From Candidatus Sulfopaludibacter sp. SbA3 (lineage in GTDB: Bacteria; Acidobacteriota; Terriglobia; Bryobacterales; Bryobacteraceae), in assembly GCA_945890485.1 (NCBI GenBank), contig CAMDCN010000013.1:62001-126000 (forward strand): a DNA stretch of 64,000 bases. The letters run 5' to 3'. Below are positions 1 to 9,546 of the stretch, in pieces; positions within the stretch are counted from its first letter, which is position 1; every line of letters starts with the position of its first letter. Under the pieces are notes generated by a model that worked only from the letters and a program-made list of their open reading frames with translations, had not been told where the DNA came from and searched no databases. The translations under genes were made by a program, and so were the position numbers.

Positions 1-1548
1 ACCGTCCTGGACGCCGTAAGGGGTCAAGCCCGCTTGGCCGCGGAAGACGATCCGGGGAGTCGCGTCGCCGTCCGGAAGTACTCCAGGAATCGTCAAACGC
101 GAAGCACCGCCTCTCTGAGCAGGATTGTCCCATCCCTGCCGCGTCGCCGAGTAGCCAAACGTCGTGTGCATCAGGAAGGTAGGGGAGAGCGACCAATCGT
201 GGTTAAACCGGAGATTGTAAGGCTTCTGAAAGCTAGAGCCGAGACCCTGGTCGATCGGGCCGGAAAAGTTCGTCACGCTACCGACGTCGCCATCCTCTTT
301 GCTGAGGAAGAACGACAAACGGTTCATGGGGGTGAACGCATGATCGGCCTTAATGCTCCATATCTTCTGTTCGATCACCTGCTGGTTGACGAAGTCGAAG
401 TTCTGTTGCAGCGACGCCCGCGTCGGATTTGGAATCAGCGGAATTAGATTGCGAGAAACCCGGCTGAAGCGGCTCTGTGGGATGATATTCCCCGGGAACG
501 GCTGACGGGTGGTGCCCGAAGTGGTTGCAGGGTCGAAAATCATCTGGTTGCCAAGCTGCGAAAAATCTCCTTGCTTCATCTGCGCGGTGGGTACCGTGGA
601 GACCGGGAAGGAGACGTTCGCGGGCAGCAAACGCTGAGTGTAGGTGTAGTAGAAAAAGGTTTTATCCCGTCCGTCATAGACTTTCGGAATGTAGACGGGG
701 CCTCCGCCGGCGCCGCCGACTTCGTTCTGCCGTTCCTTCGGACGACCCAAGCCCTGCGCGTTACGCGCCCAAGCGTTGGCGTTCCAAATGTCGCGGCGCA
801 TGTTCAAAAACGCTGTGCCGTGGTACCAGTTGGTGCCGCTCTTGGTGACGTACTGTTCGACGCCGCCGCCAAAACGGCCCAGTTCGGCAGAGTAGGCGCC
901 GGTCGTCAGCTTGAATTCACCGAACATTTCCGCCGAAGGCATGTTGAAAACCGTGCCGCCCGACTCGGGAATGATCAGCGAAGCGCCGTCGATCTGCACT
1001 TCCTGCGCGCGGCCACCGGAACCCGAAATGCTCTGTTCACCCGCCCCGGCGTTTACGCCAGGCATGTAGGAGACAAAGGCGCGGGGGTTGCGGATGGCGC
1101 CGGTGAATAGCGGAATATCCGCCATAAACTTGGTCGAAAAGGTCTGACCGCGTTCGCTGGTCGAGGTTTCGAGCAACGGCGCATCCGCCGTTACGTCGAT
1201 GGTTTGCTGCACGTCGCCGACTTCCAGTTTCAGGTCGAGGTCGAGGCGCTGCGCAATACGGATTTCAATGTTGGACCGGTTCAACCGCTTGAAACCGGCC
1301 TTTTCGACAACAATGGTGTAAACGTCCGTCTTCAACGTGGGGAAAACGTACAGGCCCGCGTCCGTTGTCGTCGTTTCGATCTTCAAATTCGTCGCTACGT
1401 TGGTGGCGGTGACCTTCGCGCCCGGAACACTCGCTCCGTTTGCATCGACTACCGTACCGCCGAGGGATCCCGTGGCCACCTGGCCTAAAGCCAAGCTTGC
1501 GCCCAGCACTGACAGAGCCAACAACGAGGTTATCTGTTTAATTCTCAT
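1..1548 (-). CDS. Oar-like TonB-dependent receptor, cut by left edge
   Basis: The frame is open from an ATG at 1548 to the window edge (516 codons), so the C-terminal barrel is missing. Residues 1-23 form a signal peptide ending in LALGQ. A carboxypeptidase-regulatory-like domain follows (about 24-105, with GSLGGTVVDANGASVPGA), then a plug-like region (about 110-230, with the GSGGRAQEVQIDG motif) and the start of a barrel with the FSQLGN and FPGNIIPQSRF motifs typical of acidobacterial Oar-like proteins. Such proteins sit in the outer membrane and are thought to import or bind large ligands. The gene is divergent from the ZnuD-like receptor, with a 161-base shared upstream region. The ligand cannot be told from sequence. 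Confidence 0.9.
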   Translation of the reverse strand, partial: MRIKQITSLLALSVLGASLALGQVATGSLGGTVVDANGASVPGAKVTATNVATNLKIETTTTDAGLYVFPTLKTDVYTIVVEKAGFKRLNRSNIEIRIAQRLDLDLKLEVGDVQQTIDVTADAPLLETSTSERGQTFSTKFMADIPLFTGAIRNPRAFVSYMPGVNAGAGEQSISGSGGRAQEVQIDGASLIIPESGGTVFNMPSAEMFGEFKLTTGAYSAELGRFGGGVEQYVTKSGTNWYHGTAFLNMRRDIWNANAWARNAQGLGRPKERQNEVGGAGGGPVYIPKVYDGRDKTFFYYTYTQRLLPANVSFPVSTVPTAQMKQGDFSQLGNQMIFDPATTSGTTRQPFPGNIIPQSRFSRVSRNLIPLIPNPTRASLQQNFDFVNQQVIEQKIWSIKADHAFTPMNRLSFFLSKEDGDVGSVTNFSGPIDQGLGSSFQKPYNLRFNHDWSLSPTFLMHTTFGYSATRQGWDNPAQRGGASRLTIPGVLPDGDATPRIVFRGQAGLTPYGVQDG

Positions 1549-1575
1549 CTGACCTCTTAATTTCTATATTCTTTC

Positions 1576-1611
1576 ACTTGCAAGTCTATGATTTTTCATA
1601 TACTTGCAACT
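1576..1611. promoter_or_regulatory. Paired operator-like repeats between divergent receptor genes
   Basis: ACTTGCAAGT (1576-1585, a perfect 10-base palindrome) is followed by ACTTGCAACT (1602-1611). They lie on the same face spacing of 26 bases within an AT-rich stretch between two divergent receptor genes. This looks like a two-site operator, but I cannot name the regulator. The sites do not match a Fur or Zur consensus I know. Confidence 0.4.
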
Positions 1612-1709
1612 CATTTTCATTACCGCTCTCAGATTTTAATACAGCTCACCGTGGATTCCAACACAAAATTGAAACACTTGCCTTTTCGATATTGTGTTAT
1701 CATTCTCGT

Positions 1710-3953
1710 GTGGCGATCTCACGAATCTTTGCGGCCGGTTTTATTCCGGCAGCCCTGCTTTTTGCGCAGTCCTCTTCCTCTATCGGCAGTGTGGCCGGAA
1801 AAATTACCCTCGCGGCGACGGGGAATCCTTTGCACCACGCCTCCGTCCTGTTGCTACCCCTGGGGAGGGTAGTCGAATCTGATGATGACGGGCTCTATCG
1901 CTTCTCCGACGTGCCAGCGGGAAAATATACGTTGGTGGCGAATGTCAATGGCTTAAGCGGGGAGCGTCTGTCCGTGACGGTGACTGCCGGCGCCACCGCG
2001 TCGGCTGATTTTGTTCTCAGCATCTCACCGCTGCGGCAGGAGATTACGGTGACTGCTTCCGGGCGGCCGGAGACGACGATGGAGGCTTTCAGCTCCGTCT
2101 CTTCGCTCGACACCCTGGATTTGGCAACCAAAGCGGCGGCCTCCCTAGGCGATGTGCTGGATGGACAGCCAGGGGTTGCCAAGCGAAGCTTTGGGCCAGG
2201 CACCGGGCGTCCGGTGCTGCGCGGGTTCGACGGCGACCGGGTGTTGATTATGCAGGATGGGGTGCGGACGGGCTCGTTGTCCAGCCAGTCGGGGGATCAT
2301 GGGGAGCCGCTGGATCCGCAGTCGCTGGAGCGAGTGGAGATCGTGCGGGGCCCGGCAACCCTCCTTTATGGGTCGAACGCGATTGGCGGGGTCGTGAACA
2401 TGATCACGGGCCACCACGAGGCACAATCCGCGGGGCATGAGGGGTTGCACGGATATCTGTCGACCATCGGAGGGACGAACAACGGTCTGCATGGCGGCAG
2501 CGCGGGGCTCGACTACGGCGTGGGCCGGTGGGTGTTTCGGATGGGGTCGGGTGGTCAGCGGGCGTCAGACTATCGCACGCCGGCGGAGCGGATCTTCAAT
2601 TCCGCCACGCGGAACTATTCCGGCCAAGCGGGTGTGGCTCGCTATGGGGAACGTTCCTGGTTCAATCTTTCATACAACACCCAGCGGGGAACCTATCAGG
2701 TACCGAACGCCGAGTTGCAGGAAGAGCACCACGAGGAGGAGGGGCACGAGGGCGAGGAGCATGAACATGAAGAGGAGGGGCATGGGCATGAATCGGTTCG
2801 TCTCCCCTTCACCCGTCAGGGGGTCCGGCTGGCTGGCGGATTCCGAAATCTGAATCGGCCGATAGAAGGAATTCAGTACAGCTACAACTACACCGACTGG
2901 CGTCACAACGAAGTAGCCGGTGGGGAGATTGAGAATCAGTTTTTCAATAAGCAGTCCGACTACCGGGTGGTGTTCGAGCAGAGGCGTTCAGGGCGGCTAT
3001 CGGGCAGCTTCGGGGGCTGGGGGTTGCGGCGCGACTATAAGGCGATTGGCGCGGAGGCGATCACCCCGCCAGTGATCCAAAACGCATTGGCCGCTTTTGC
3101 GGTGGAGACGCTGACGCTGTCCGACCGGGTGCGGATGCAGTTCGGGGGACGGCTGGAGAACAACCGGTTCCGGCCGGACGGGTTGCGGAGCCGCTCTTTC
3201 ACGGGGGCGTCGGGATCGGTCGGCGTGAACGCTTCGATTTGGGACGGCGGCGTATTCGTCGCCAACTATAACCACTCGTACCGGGCTCCGGCAATTGAGG
3301 AGCTTTATGCCAACGGGCCCCACCTGGGGAATTTAACGTTCGAGATCGGCAGCGCGAACCTGCGCCGGGAGCGGGGCGACGGGTTGGACCTTTCTCTGCG
3401 GCACACCACAAACCGTGTGAAAGCTGAGCTGAACTACTTCTATTACCGGATGCGGGACTTTGTGTTTCTGGCGCCGACGGGCGAGCGGGAGGATGGACTG
3501 CTGGTGGCGGAGTACGCACAGGCCAACTCGCGGTACACGGGAGTCGATGGGCGGGTACAAGCGGGACTCCATAAGAATGCCTGGCTGAATTTGGGATTTG
3601 ATGCGGTGAACGCGGAGTTGACCGGGCTTGGGACGCCGCTGCCGCGGATTCCGCCGGTGCGCGGGCGCGTGGGATTGGATTTGCGGGCCGGACGGTGGAG
3701 CTTGCTGCCGGAGGTCGTGATGTCGAACCAGCAGAACCGGATCTATACGACCGAAACCGAGACGGCGGGCTTCGCCGTGTTCAACCTGCGCGGGACCTAC
3801 ACGTTGACGACCCAACACACGATTCACCTGTTCGGGGTGAACTTCTTCAACACGGGCAACCGGCTTTACCGGAACCATCTTTCGTTCATCAAGGACGTGG
3901 CGCCGGAGATCGGCCGGGGTGTTTCGTTCAGCTATTCGGTTCGTTTCTTCTAG
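1710..3953 (+). CDS. ZnuD-like TonB-dependent receptor with His/Glu-rich loop
   Basis: The frame is open from 1578, but I place the start at GTG 1710 because the signal peptide (about residues 1-20, ending LLFAQ) begins there; the product is then 747 residues. A carboxypeptidase-regulatory-like domain (about 25-105) is followed by a plug with RGFDGDRVLIMQDG, QSGDHGEPLDP and VEIVRGPATLLYGSNAIGG, the arrangement seen in ZnuD-type zinc receptors. The barrel ends in YSVRFF, a typical outer-membrane C-terminus. Residues about 335-363 form an external-loop-like run of His, Glu and Gly. The plug pattern and this loop together suggest uptake of Zn or another transition metal. No good Shine-Dalgarno precedes 1710, so the exact start is uncertain. 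Confidence 0.85.
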   Translation: MAISRIFAAGFIPAALLFAQSSSSIGSVAGKITLAATGNPLHHASVLLLPLGRVVESDDDGLYRFSDVPAGKYTLVANVNGLSGERLSVTVTAGATASADFVLSISPLRQEITVTASGRPETTMEAFSSVSSLDTLDLATKAAASLGDVLDGQPGVAKRSFGPGTGRPVLRGFDGDRVLIMQDGVRTGSLSSQSGDHGEPLDPQSLERVEIVRGPATLLYGSNAIGGVVNMITGHHEAQSAGHEGLHGYLSTIGGTNNGLHGGSAGLDYGVGRWVFRMGSGGQRASDYRTPAERIFNSATRNYSGQAGVARYGERSWFNLSYNTQRGTYQVPNAELQEEHHEEEGHEGEEHEHEEEGHGHESVRLPFTRQGVRLAGGFRNLNRPIEGIQYSYNYTDWRHNEVAGGEIENQFFNKQSDYRVVFEQRRSGRLSGSFGGWGLRRDYKAIGAEAITPPVIQNALAAFAVETLTLSDRVRMQFGGRLENNRFRPDGLRSRSFTGASGSVGVNASIWDGGVFVANYNHSYRAPAIEELYANGPHLGNLTFEIGSANLRRERGDGLDLSLRHTTNRVKAELNYFYYRMRDFVFLAPTGEREDGLLVAEYAQANSRYTGVDGRVQAGLHKNAWLNLGFDAVNAELTGLGTPLPRIPPVRGRVGLDLRAGRWSLLPEVVMSNQQNRIYTTETETAGFAVFNLRGTYTLTTQHTIHLFGVNFFNTGNRLYRNHLSFIKDVAPEIGRGVSFSYSVRFF

Positions 3954-3970
3954 GCTGTTACCTTTAAGAG

Positions 3971-5308
3971 ATGCTCTCCGTTCGCGGCCACGTGCTCCGC
4001 ATGGCCGCGCTCGCTTGGCCTATCATCGTTGCTGAACTCGGCTGGATGTCGATGGGTTTGGTCGATACCCTGATGGTGGGCCCATTGGGGAAAGAGGCTA
4101 TTGGCGCCGTGGGCGTGGCCAATATCCTATACGACACATTTGGCATCTTCTCGCTTGGTTTGTTGCTAGGATTGGACCCGCTGGTGGCGCAGGCGTATGG
4201 TGCCGGGAGGCCCGCCGACGCGAACCGGTATCTGCGTCAGGGCGTTTGGCTGGCGTTGTTTCTGACGCCGCCGACGATGGTGATGGCCTTGAGTCTGCCG
4301 GCGTTGATGGAATGGATCGGGGTGCAGGGGCCGGTGCGAGCTTTGGCGGAGCCATACATTCTGGCGCTGTCAACGGGGACCTTGCCACTCTTGCTATACG
4401 CTGCGTTTCGGCGGTTCCTGCAGGCGACGGACCGGGTGCGCCCAGTGATGATCGCGTTGGTCTCCGCGAACCTGATCAACGCGGCGGCGAACTATGTGTT
4501 GATCCACGGCGCATGGGGCCTGCCGGCGTTCGGGGTGACGGGATCGGGGTGGGCAACGGCTGCTTCCCGGGTGTTTCTGGCGGCGGTATTGATCGTAGCG
4601 ACGCGGCTGGACGATGTGACCGAGCTATGGGCGAAGGGACAGCGGTGGGTGAAGCCGAGGGCCGAGGATCTACGGGAGTTGCTGCGGCTGGGGGCCCCGG
4701 CTGCGGGGCAGATTGGGTTTGAGATCGCAGTGTTCGGCGCGGCAACGATGTTGGCGGGGCGGTTGTCGACGGCGTCGTTAGCAGCGCATCATATCGCGCT
4801 GAACATGGCGGGTATCACGTTTATGGTGCCGCTGGGAATTTCGTCGGCTGGGGCCGTGGCCGTAGGGCAGGCGTTGGGCCGCAATGAACCGAGGGAGGCG
4901 AAGCGGGCGGGGTGGGTGGCGCTGGGTTTCGCGGGCAGCTTTATGACGTTGGCGGGACTGGTGTTTGCGTTGGCGCCGGGCTTGGTATTCGGCGCCTTTA
5001 CAAATGATCCAGAACTTCTCGGGATCGGCGTAGGGCTGTTGCGGATTGCGGCTGTCTTTCAACTTTTCGACGGATTGCAGGTGGCGGCCACCGGAGTCCT
5101 GCGCGGGGCGGCGGAAACTCGGCTGCCCATGGTGGCGAACCTGGCCGGACACTGGGTGCTGGGGCTTCCGTTGGGCTACTACCTATGCTTTGAGCGCGGT
5201 ATGGACGCGGCGGGATTGTGGGCTGGCCTGTCGGTGGGTCTGATTGTCGTGGCGGTGTTGTTGGTGTGGTACTGGTGGCGTTTGCCGCTGCGTCCTGTGT
5301 CATCCTGA
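3971..5308 (+). CDS. MATE family efflux transporter
   Basis: This 445-residue protein has about twelve hydrophobic segments arranged as two MATE halves. The N-terminus carries the family pattern APLAWPIIVAEL-like (LAWPIIVAELGWM), followed by VDTLMVGPLG and GLLLGLDPLVAQAYGAG; the second half starts near residue 240 with LGAPAAGQIGFE. MATE proteins export cationic drugs or metabolites using H+ or Na+ gradients at the inner membrane. It begins 17 bases after the receptor gene, so co-transcription is plausible, but no functional link can be read from the sequence. Confidence 0.9.
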   Translation: MLSVRGHVLRMAALAWPIIVAELGWMSMGLVDTLMVGPLGKEAIGAVGVANILYDTFGIFSLGLLLGLDPLVAQAYGAGRPADANRYLRQGVWLALFLTPPTMVMALSLPALMEWIGVQGPVRALAEPYILALSTGTLPLLLYAAFRRFLQATDRVRPVMIALVSANLINAAANYVLIHGAWGLPAFGVTGSGWATAASRVFLAAVLIVATRLDDVTELWAKGQRWVKPRAEDLRELLRLGAPAAGQIGFEIAVFGAATMLAGRLSTASLAAHHIALNMAGITFMVPLGISSAGAVAVGQALGRNEPREAKRAGWVALGFAGSFMTLAGLVFALAPGLVFGAFTNDPELLGIGVGLLRIAAVFQLFDGLQVAATGVLRGAAETRLPMVANLAGHWVLGLPLGYYLCFERGMDAAGLWAGLSVGLIVVAVLLVWYWWRLPLRPVSS

Positions 5309-5312
5309 AGCC

Positions 5313-6371
5313 ATGCGCCGGTTCTGGCAGCGACTGAAAAACGCCCTCCGGCCGCGCATTGCGCAGCGGATTACACGGGCGGGGTTGTGGTTCACGATCA
5401 CGATCCTACTGACGGGCGTGGGCGCATTTCTTTCCGCGAATAATCTCATTTTTCTCATCTTGTCGGCGTTGTTGGCCACGCTGATTGTGAGCGGCAATCT
5501 GAACCGGCTGACCCTGGCCGGCTTGGAGGTGGAGTTTGAGCCGCCGAAACATCTATTCGCTCAGGAGAACGTGTCGGGAGGCATCGCAATCCGGAACACA
5601 AAATCGTGGTTCCCGAGCTTTGCGTTGCGGCTTTCCAGCGCGAGCGAAAACGGATTGCGCCGGCCCGTGTTCATCCCGTTGATTGGACCGGGAGAAGTAG
5701 TGAAGTTTGACGCCGAGGTTCGGTTCGCCCGGCGAGGGCGGTACCGGGAGAACGGATTTGAGATCTCGTCGCGGTTTCCGTTCGGGTTTGCGGAGCGCCG
5801 GGCCGCGGTGACGCTGCTGGCGGAAGTATTGGTATATCCAGAGATGGAAGAGCGTCATCTGACGGAGCCGCTGTTTGTCGAATTGCTCGCTGAGGCTGAG
5901 GCGCGGCGGCAGGGCCGGGGGACGGAGTTTCACCAGTTGCGGCCATACCGACACGAAGATGACGCGCGGCATATCGACTGGCGGACTTCGGCACGCCATG
6001 GGGAGATGTACCTGCGGGAGTTTGCCGTGGAGCAGCTGGAGGACGTCGAGCTGTGGCTTGATCTTGGCGGGTGGCGTACCGACGGGTTCGAACAAGCTAT
6101 TCGTGCTGTCGCCGCGCAAGCGTTCGAGCTGGATCGTCGTGGGCTGCACGTAAAGCTGCGAACGCAAGAATGCGAAATTGCCGTGCCCGGTCAGGCTGAT
6201 ATCTATGGCCTGCTCAAATATCTGGCGCTCGTGGACCTGGAGCCCTTGGCGCGGCCTTTTCCCGAATCCAGCGTGTCCACCACTGCCTTAGTGCTGCTGT
6301 ATACCGCGGCGAGTGAAAGGGCGCCTGCGCCTCTGGTCAACCGGGCGATCTTCCTCAGCGAACCGAGCTAG
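5313..6371 (+). CDS. DUF58 domain-containing protein
   Basis: The frame opens upstream at 5244, but the natural start is ATG 5313, just after the MATE stop (5308), giving 352 residues. Two hydrophobic segments (about 25-70) are followed by a DUF58 region with GRGTEFHQLRPYRHEDDARH and IDWRTSARHGEMYLREF, the hallmark of the family. DUF58 proteins usually accompany a MoxR ATPase and VWA proteins; no MoxR gene is next to this one. Function is unknown. The ending ALVLLYTAASE is within the range for the family. Confidence 0.88.
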   Translation: MRRFWQRLKNALRPRIAQRITRAGLWFTITILLTGVGAFLSANNLIFLILSALLATLIVSGNLNRLTLAGLEVEFEPPKHLFAQENVSGGIAIRNTKSWFPSFALRLSSASENGLRRPVFIPLIGPGEVVKFDAEVRFARRGRYRENGFEISSRFPFGFAERRAAVTLLAEVLVYPEMEERHLTEPLFVELLAEAEARRQGRGTEFHQLRPYRHEDDARHIDWRTSARHGEMYLREFAVEQLEDVELWLDLGGWRTDGFEQAIRAVAAQAFELDRRGLHVKLRTQECEIAVPGQADIYGLLKYLALVDLEPLARPFPESSVSTTALVLLYTAASERAPAPLVNRAIFLSEPS

Positions 6372-6381
6372 CCTTCATGCG

Positions 6382-7263
6382 CTACGACCTGCGACGACGA
6401 AGGATCAGCACAGCGCTCAAGCCGCTGGCGAAGAGCAGATAGGTTCCCGGCTCGGGAATATCGCTGATGGCGGAACTGGTCCAGTTGCGGGTTGCTTCGT
6501 CGTACAGGCTCGTATGGAGACCGTAATAGAATCCAGACGTATAGGTGCCAGATGAGAGCTGCGGAATGGTACTCGCCGAGGCGATGCCGATAATCACGTT
6601 GTTCACAAGCATTGCGCCGCCCGAGTCACCCGCCGCCACAATCCCGTAGTTGGCCGGTTCGGACGATGACGCGAAGTTGTGGGCGGTCAGGAGTGGATTG
6701 TCGACTTCTCCCCCGAGGATTCCAAAAAGACGGTTCTGCGCGTGGCGGCGCGTTCCGCCGGGGAGCGCTCCGGACGGGTTACCACCGAGTCCATAACCAA
6801 CCATGTCGACCACGGTGCCGGTGGTGTCGCTGAACGCGATTGGCTCCGTGCCATCGGCGATCGTATAGATCGTCGCGTCGGCCGGCGCCACCGTCGCGAG
6901 CCGTAGAATCGCGATGTCGTACTCCTGAATCGCAGCGTTGGAAGCGCGGTTCGCAAACAGAGGGTGGACTTCGGCGCTAGTGACGCCAAGGGTGGCAAAT
7001 CCAGAGGCCGTTTGAAAGGTGACGTCCCAACTACTCGCGGGGGCGACGCAATGGCCGGCAGTCAGGATGACCGTCGGGGACACAAGCGCCCCGGAGCAGC
7101 CGAATGATCCTCCGGCGATATAGTTTCCGATAATACTCGCGACGCCAGTGTACGAGGCGTTGCCCGTCAGGTAGCCCGGCGACGAGGTATCGTGAATCGT
7201 CATTGCGCCCGCGGGAGCGCTGACGAGACACAAAAGGAAGCCGTAGTGGCGGACAATTGCCAT
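6382..7263 (-). CDS. Secreted trypsin-like serine protease with PEP-CTERM anchor
   Basis: A 293-residue chymotrypsin-fold protease. A signal peptide ends near AGA (20). The triad is visible: His71 in LTAGHC, Asp116 in EYDIAIL, Ser214 in AGDSGGAM. The C-terminus carries a PEP-CTERM sorting tail: IPEPG (269-273), a hydrophobic span and a terminal RRRRS. PEP-CTERM tails are recognised by exosortase and are linked to surface or exopolysaccharide-associated proteins; no exosortase gene is in this window. The gene is convergent with the DUF58 gene, 10 bases apart. Substrate unknown. Confidence 0.92.
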   Translation of the reverse strand: MAIVRHYGFLLCLVSAPAGAMTIHDTSSPGYLTGNASYTGVASIIGNYIAGGSFGCSGALVSPTVILTAGHCVAPASSWDVTFQTASGFATLGVTSAEVHPLFANRASNAAIQEYDIAILRLATVAPADATIYTIADGTEPIAFSDTTGTVVDMVGYGLGGNPSGALPGGTRRHAQNRLFGILGGEVDNPLLTAHNFASSSEPANYGIVAAGDSGGAMLVNNVIIGIASASTIPQLSSGTYTSGFYYGLHTSLYDEATRNWTSSAISDIPEPGTYLLFASGLSAVLILRRRRS

Positions 7264-7331
7264 ACCCAGAAGTTACTACGAAATTTATAAACCAACACGA
7301 GAAATACCCGGAGAATATTGCCCTAGCCGAA

Positions 7332-7363
7332 TAAGTACGGTTACTTACTTAGGCCTTGCTAAG
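7332..7363. promoter_or_regulatory. Tandem inverted repeats in divergent upstream region
   Basis: TAAGTA-cggt-TACTTA (7332-7347) is directly followed by CTTAG-gccttg-CTAAG (7348-7363). Both lie between the protease gene and the hydrolase gene, so they could be operator sites or a leader structure. The regulator is unknown. Confidence 0.35.
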
Positions 7364-7436
7364 GCGAAGTCTGGATGGTCTGGGCGCAACCCCGGGGGAA
7401 TCCCTGAGTCGAACGTGCTACTATCGCGGCAACGCG

Positions 7437-8336
7437 ATGGAAAAGACCAAACCCCTCTACTACCTGGAAACCGATTTTCCGGCCGATGAACTCAGCTTGG
7501 CGCCACCCGCCGAGCCAGCCAATCGCCGGTTCTTTGTGACGGCGCTGGCGACGGGTTTCGCCCTTGCCGTGCAGCCGGTCTCGGCCGCGGCCATCACCAC
7601 GGACACCGAGGGCCTGACGGCGGGGGAAGTGAAGATTCCCGCGGCGGGCGGCGAGATTCCGGCCTACCGGGCGATGCCGGCCAATGGTAAGAAGTTCCCC
7701 GTGGTGCTGGTGGTGCAGGAGATTTTCGGCGTACACGAACACATCAAGGACGTCTGCCGCCGTTTCGCCAAGGCTGGATGGTTCGCGATTGCTCCCGAAA
7801 TGTACGCCCGGCAGGGCGATGTTTCGAAGCTGCAGAACATCCAGGACATTTTTAAGATCGTAGGTCAGGTTCCGGATAGCCAGGTAATGGCGGATCTCGA
7901 CGCGGCCGTGGCCTATGCCGGAAAAACCGGCAAGTGCGACGTGAAGAAGCTTGGGGTGACGGGGTTCTGCTGGGGTGGGCGCATTACGTGGCTCTATGCG
8001 GCGCACAACCCGAAAGTGAAGGCGGGCGTGGCGTGGTACGGCCGCCTGGTCGGCGACGCTTCGACGAATTCGCCGAAGCATCCGGTGGACTTGGCGGCGT
8101 CGTTGAGCGTCCCGGTGCTGGGGCTTTACGGGGCCAAGGATCGCGGGATTCCGCTCGATTCTGTGGAGAAGATGCGGGCGGCGTTGAAGGCGGCGGGCAA
8201 GCCGGGCGAGATCCACGTCTACCCGGAGGCCGACCACGGCTTCCACGCCGACTATCGACCAACCTACAATGAGGCGGCGGCCAAAGATGGCTGGTTGAAA
8301 TTACTGGCCTGGTTTAAGAAACACGGCGCGGTGTAA
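7437..8336 (+). CDS. Exported dienelactone hydrolase family protein
   Basis: The open frame extends upstream to 7356; ATG 7437 is preferred and gives 299 residues. Residues 1-28 are polar, then Asn-Arg-Arg-Phe-Phe (29-33) precedes a hydrophobic stretch ending in VSA, which resembles a twin-arginine signal. The hydrolase domain (about 60-299) keeps Glu95 (VVQEIFG), nucleophile Cys178 (GFCWGG), Asp235 (GAKDRG) and His267 (ADHGFH), the layout of dienelactone hydrolases. These enzymes open lactones such as dienelactone, but many homologues act on unknown esters. The signal may instead be an ordinary Sec signal or anchor. Confidence 0.9.
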   Translation: MEKTKPLYYLETDFPADELSLAPPAEPANRRFFVTALATGFALAVQPVSAAAITTDTEGLTAGEVKIPAAGGEIPAYRAMPANGKKFPVVLVVQEIFGVHEHIKDVCRRFAKAGWFAIAPEMYARQGDVSKLQNIQDIFKIVGQVPDSQVMADLDAAVAYAGKTGKCDVKKLGVTGFCWGGRITWLYAAHNPKVKAGVAWYGRLVGDASTNSPKHPVDLAASLSVPVLGLYGAKDRGIPLDSVEKMRAALKAAGKPGEIHVYPEADHGFHADYRPTYNEAAAKDGWLKLLAWFKKHGAV

Positions 8337-8366
8337 ACGGATCTACATTCTGGAGGTGTACTCAAG

Positions 8367-8609
8367 ATGATTTACATGATCGTGATTGGTTTTCTGATCG
8401 GCCTGGTGGCGCGGTTCCTGTTCCCAGGGCGTGACCCGCACGGTTTCATCATCACCACATTGTTGGGTATCGCCGGATCCATGATCGGTAGCTACGCCGG
8501 CCAGGCTTTGGGTTTCTACTCGGCTGGCCAGCCGGCTGGGTTCCTAATGTCCGTGGTGGGGGCGATGGTTCTGCTGTTCGCCTTCCGGATGGTTCGTTCG
8601 AACGGATAG
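8367..8609 (+). CDS. GlsB/YeaQ/YmgE family small membrane protein
   Basis: An 80-residue protein with three hydrophobic segments and the family motif LVARFLFPGRDPHGFIITTLLGI followed by GIAGSMIGSYAGQALG. Members are transglycosylase-associated or stress-response membrane proteins of unknown biochemistry. A clear ribosome binding site (GGAGG, about 8351) precedes the ATG. The next gene starts 4 bases after its stop, so the two are probably co-transcribed. Confidence 0.9.
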   Translation: MIYMIVIGFLIGLVARFLFPGRDPHGFIITTLLGIAGSMIGSYAGQALGFYSAGQPAGFLMSVVGAMVLLFAFRMVRSNG

Positions 8610-8613
8610 ATCG

Positions 8614-9546
8614 ATGCTGTCCGTCGCTGTACTTACGAACGTGTTGGGCCTGGCGATCGGCGCCGGGCTCAATCTGTATGCGGCCGTCCTGGTGACAGGA
8701 CTGGGGATCCACTACGGCTGGTTGACGCAACTGCCTGCCGAACTGAACATTCTGGCGCATCCGGCGGTGTTGATCGCGGCCGGGGTGATGTACACGGCGG
8801 AGTTTGTCGCCGATAAGGTTCCGTTCTTCACGCCGATTTGGGATGGCATCCATACCTTCATCCGGCCGGCGGGTGCGGCGCTGCTGGCGTTAGGAGCGAC
8901 GGGCGACATGGACCCGATGGTACGAACGCTGGCCATGCTAGCGGCTGGGACCGTGGCGCTGGGAACGCATTCGAGCAAGATGGGTGTGCGGCTGATGGCG
9001 CATACGACGCCCGAACCGGCGACGCACTCGGTGATGAGTATTGCCGAGGATGTCGGGGTGGTGGCGCTGCTGGCGCTCGTGTTTCAGTATCCGTGGGTGG
9101 CTCTCCCGGTACTGCTCGCTTTGCTCGTGGGCATGGCGGTGCTGTTGCCGTTTCTGTGGCGGGTCGCGAAGTTTCTGGTGTCGGGCCTGTGGGGGCGGGT
9201 AACGTCGATCTTCGGCTTGACGCCGGATTCGGAGGCAGTACCGCCTTGGGTCCCCGGGCAGGTGCAGGCCGTGCGCGTATTTAGCCGAAAAGTGAAAGGC
9301 GCGCCGCGGGTGTGGCCGGGATACCTCTTGTTGTACGGCACGCAGACGCAGTTCACGTACAAACGTTGGGGTCGCGTTCGGACGGTCACCGTGGGCGATG
9401 CGGAGGCGCGCCCGGAGTGGGGATTCGTATTTAACGTGGTCCGCTGCTCCGGGGGCGCGAGTTTTTACGTGACCAAAGAGTGGTGCCCTGTGCTTACTTC
9501 ACAAACGCCTGCCGGAGCATCGCTTCAAAAGGTGGAGTACAGATAA
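8614..9546 (+). CDS. DUF4126 family membrane protein
   Basis: A 310-residue protein whose N-terminal two thirds has several membrane segments (for example GLAIGAGLNLYAAVLVTGLG and VALLALVFQYPWVALPVLLA), matching DUF4126. The C-terminal about 100 residues are soluble and follow SIFGLTPDSEAVPPW. The 3' end overlaps the convergent phosphatase gene by 53 bases, so the last residues of both are encoded on opposite strands of the same DNA. Function unknown. Confidence 0.82.
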   Translation: MLSVAVLTNVLGLAIGAGLNLYAAVLVTGLGIHYGWLTQLPAELNILAHPAVLIAAGVMYTAEFVADKVPFFTPIWDGIHTFIRPAGAALLALGATGDMDPMVRTLAMLAAGTVALGTHSSKMGVRLMAHTTPEPATHSVMSIAEDVGVVALLALVFQYPWVALPVLLALLVGMAVLLPFLWRVAKFLVSGLWGRVTSIFGLTPDSEAVPPWVPGQVQAVRVFSRKVKGAPRVWPGYLLLYGTQTQFTYKRWGRVRTVTVGDAEARPEWGFVFNVVRCSGGASFYVTKEWCPVLTSQTPAGASLQKVEYR

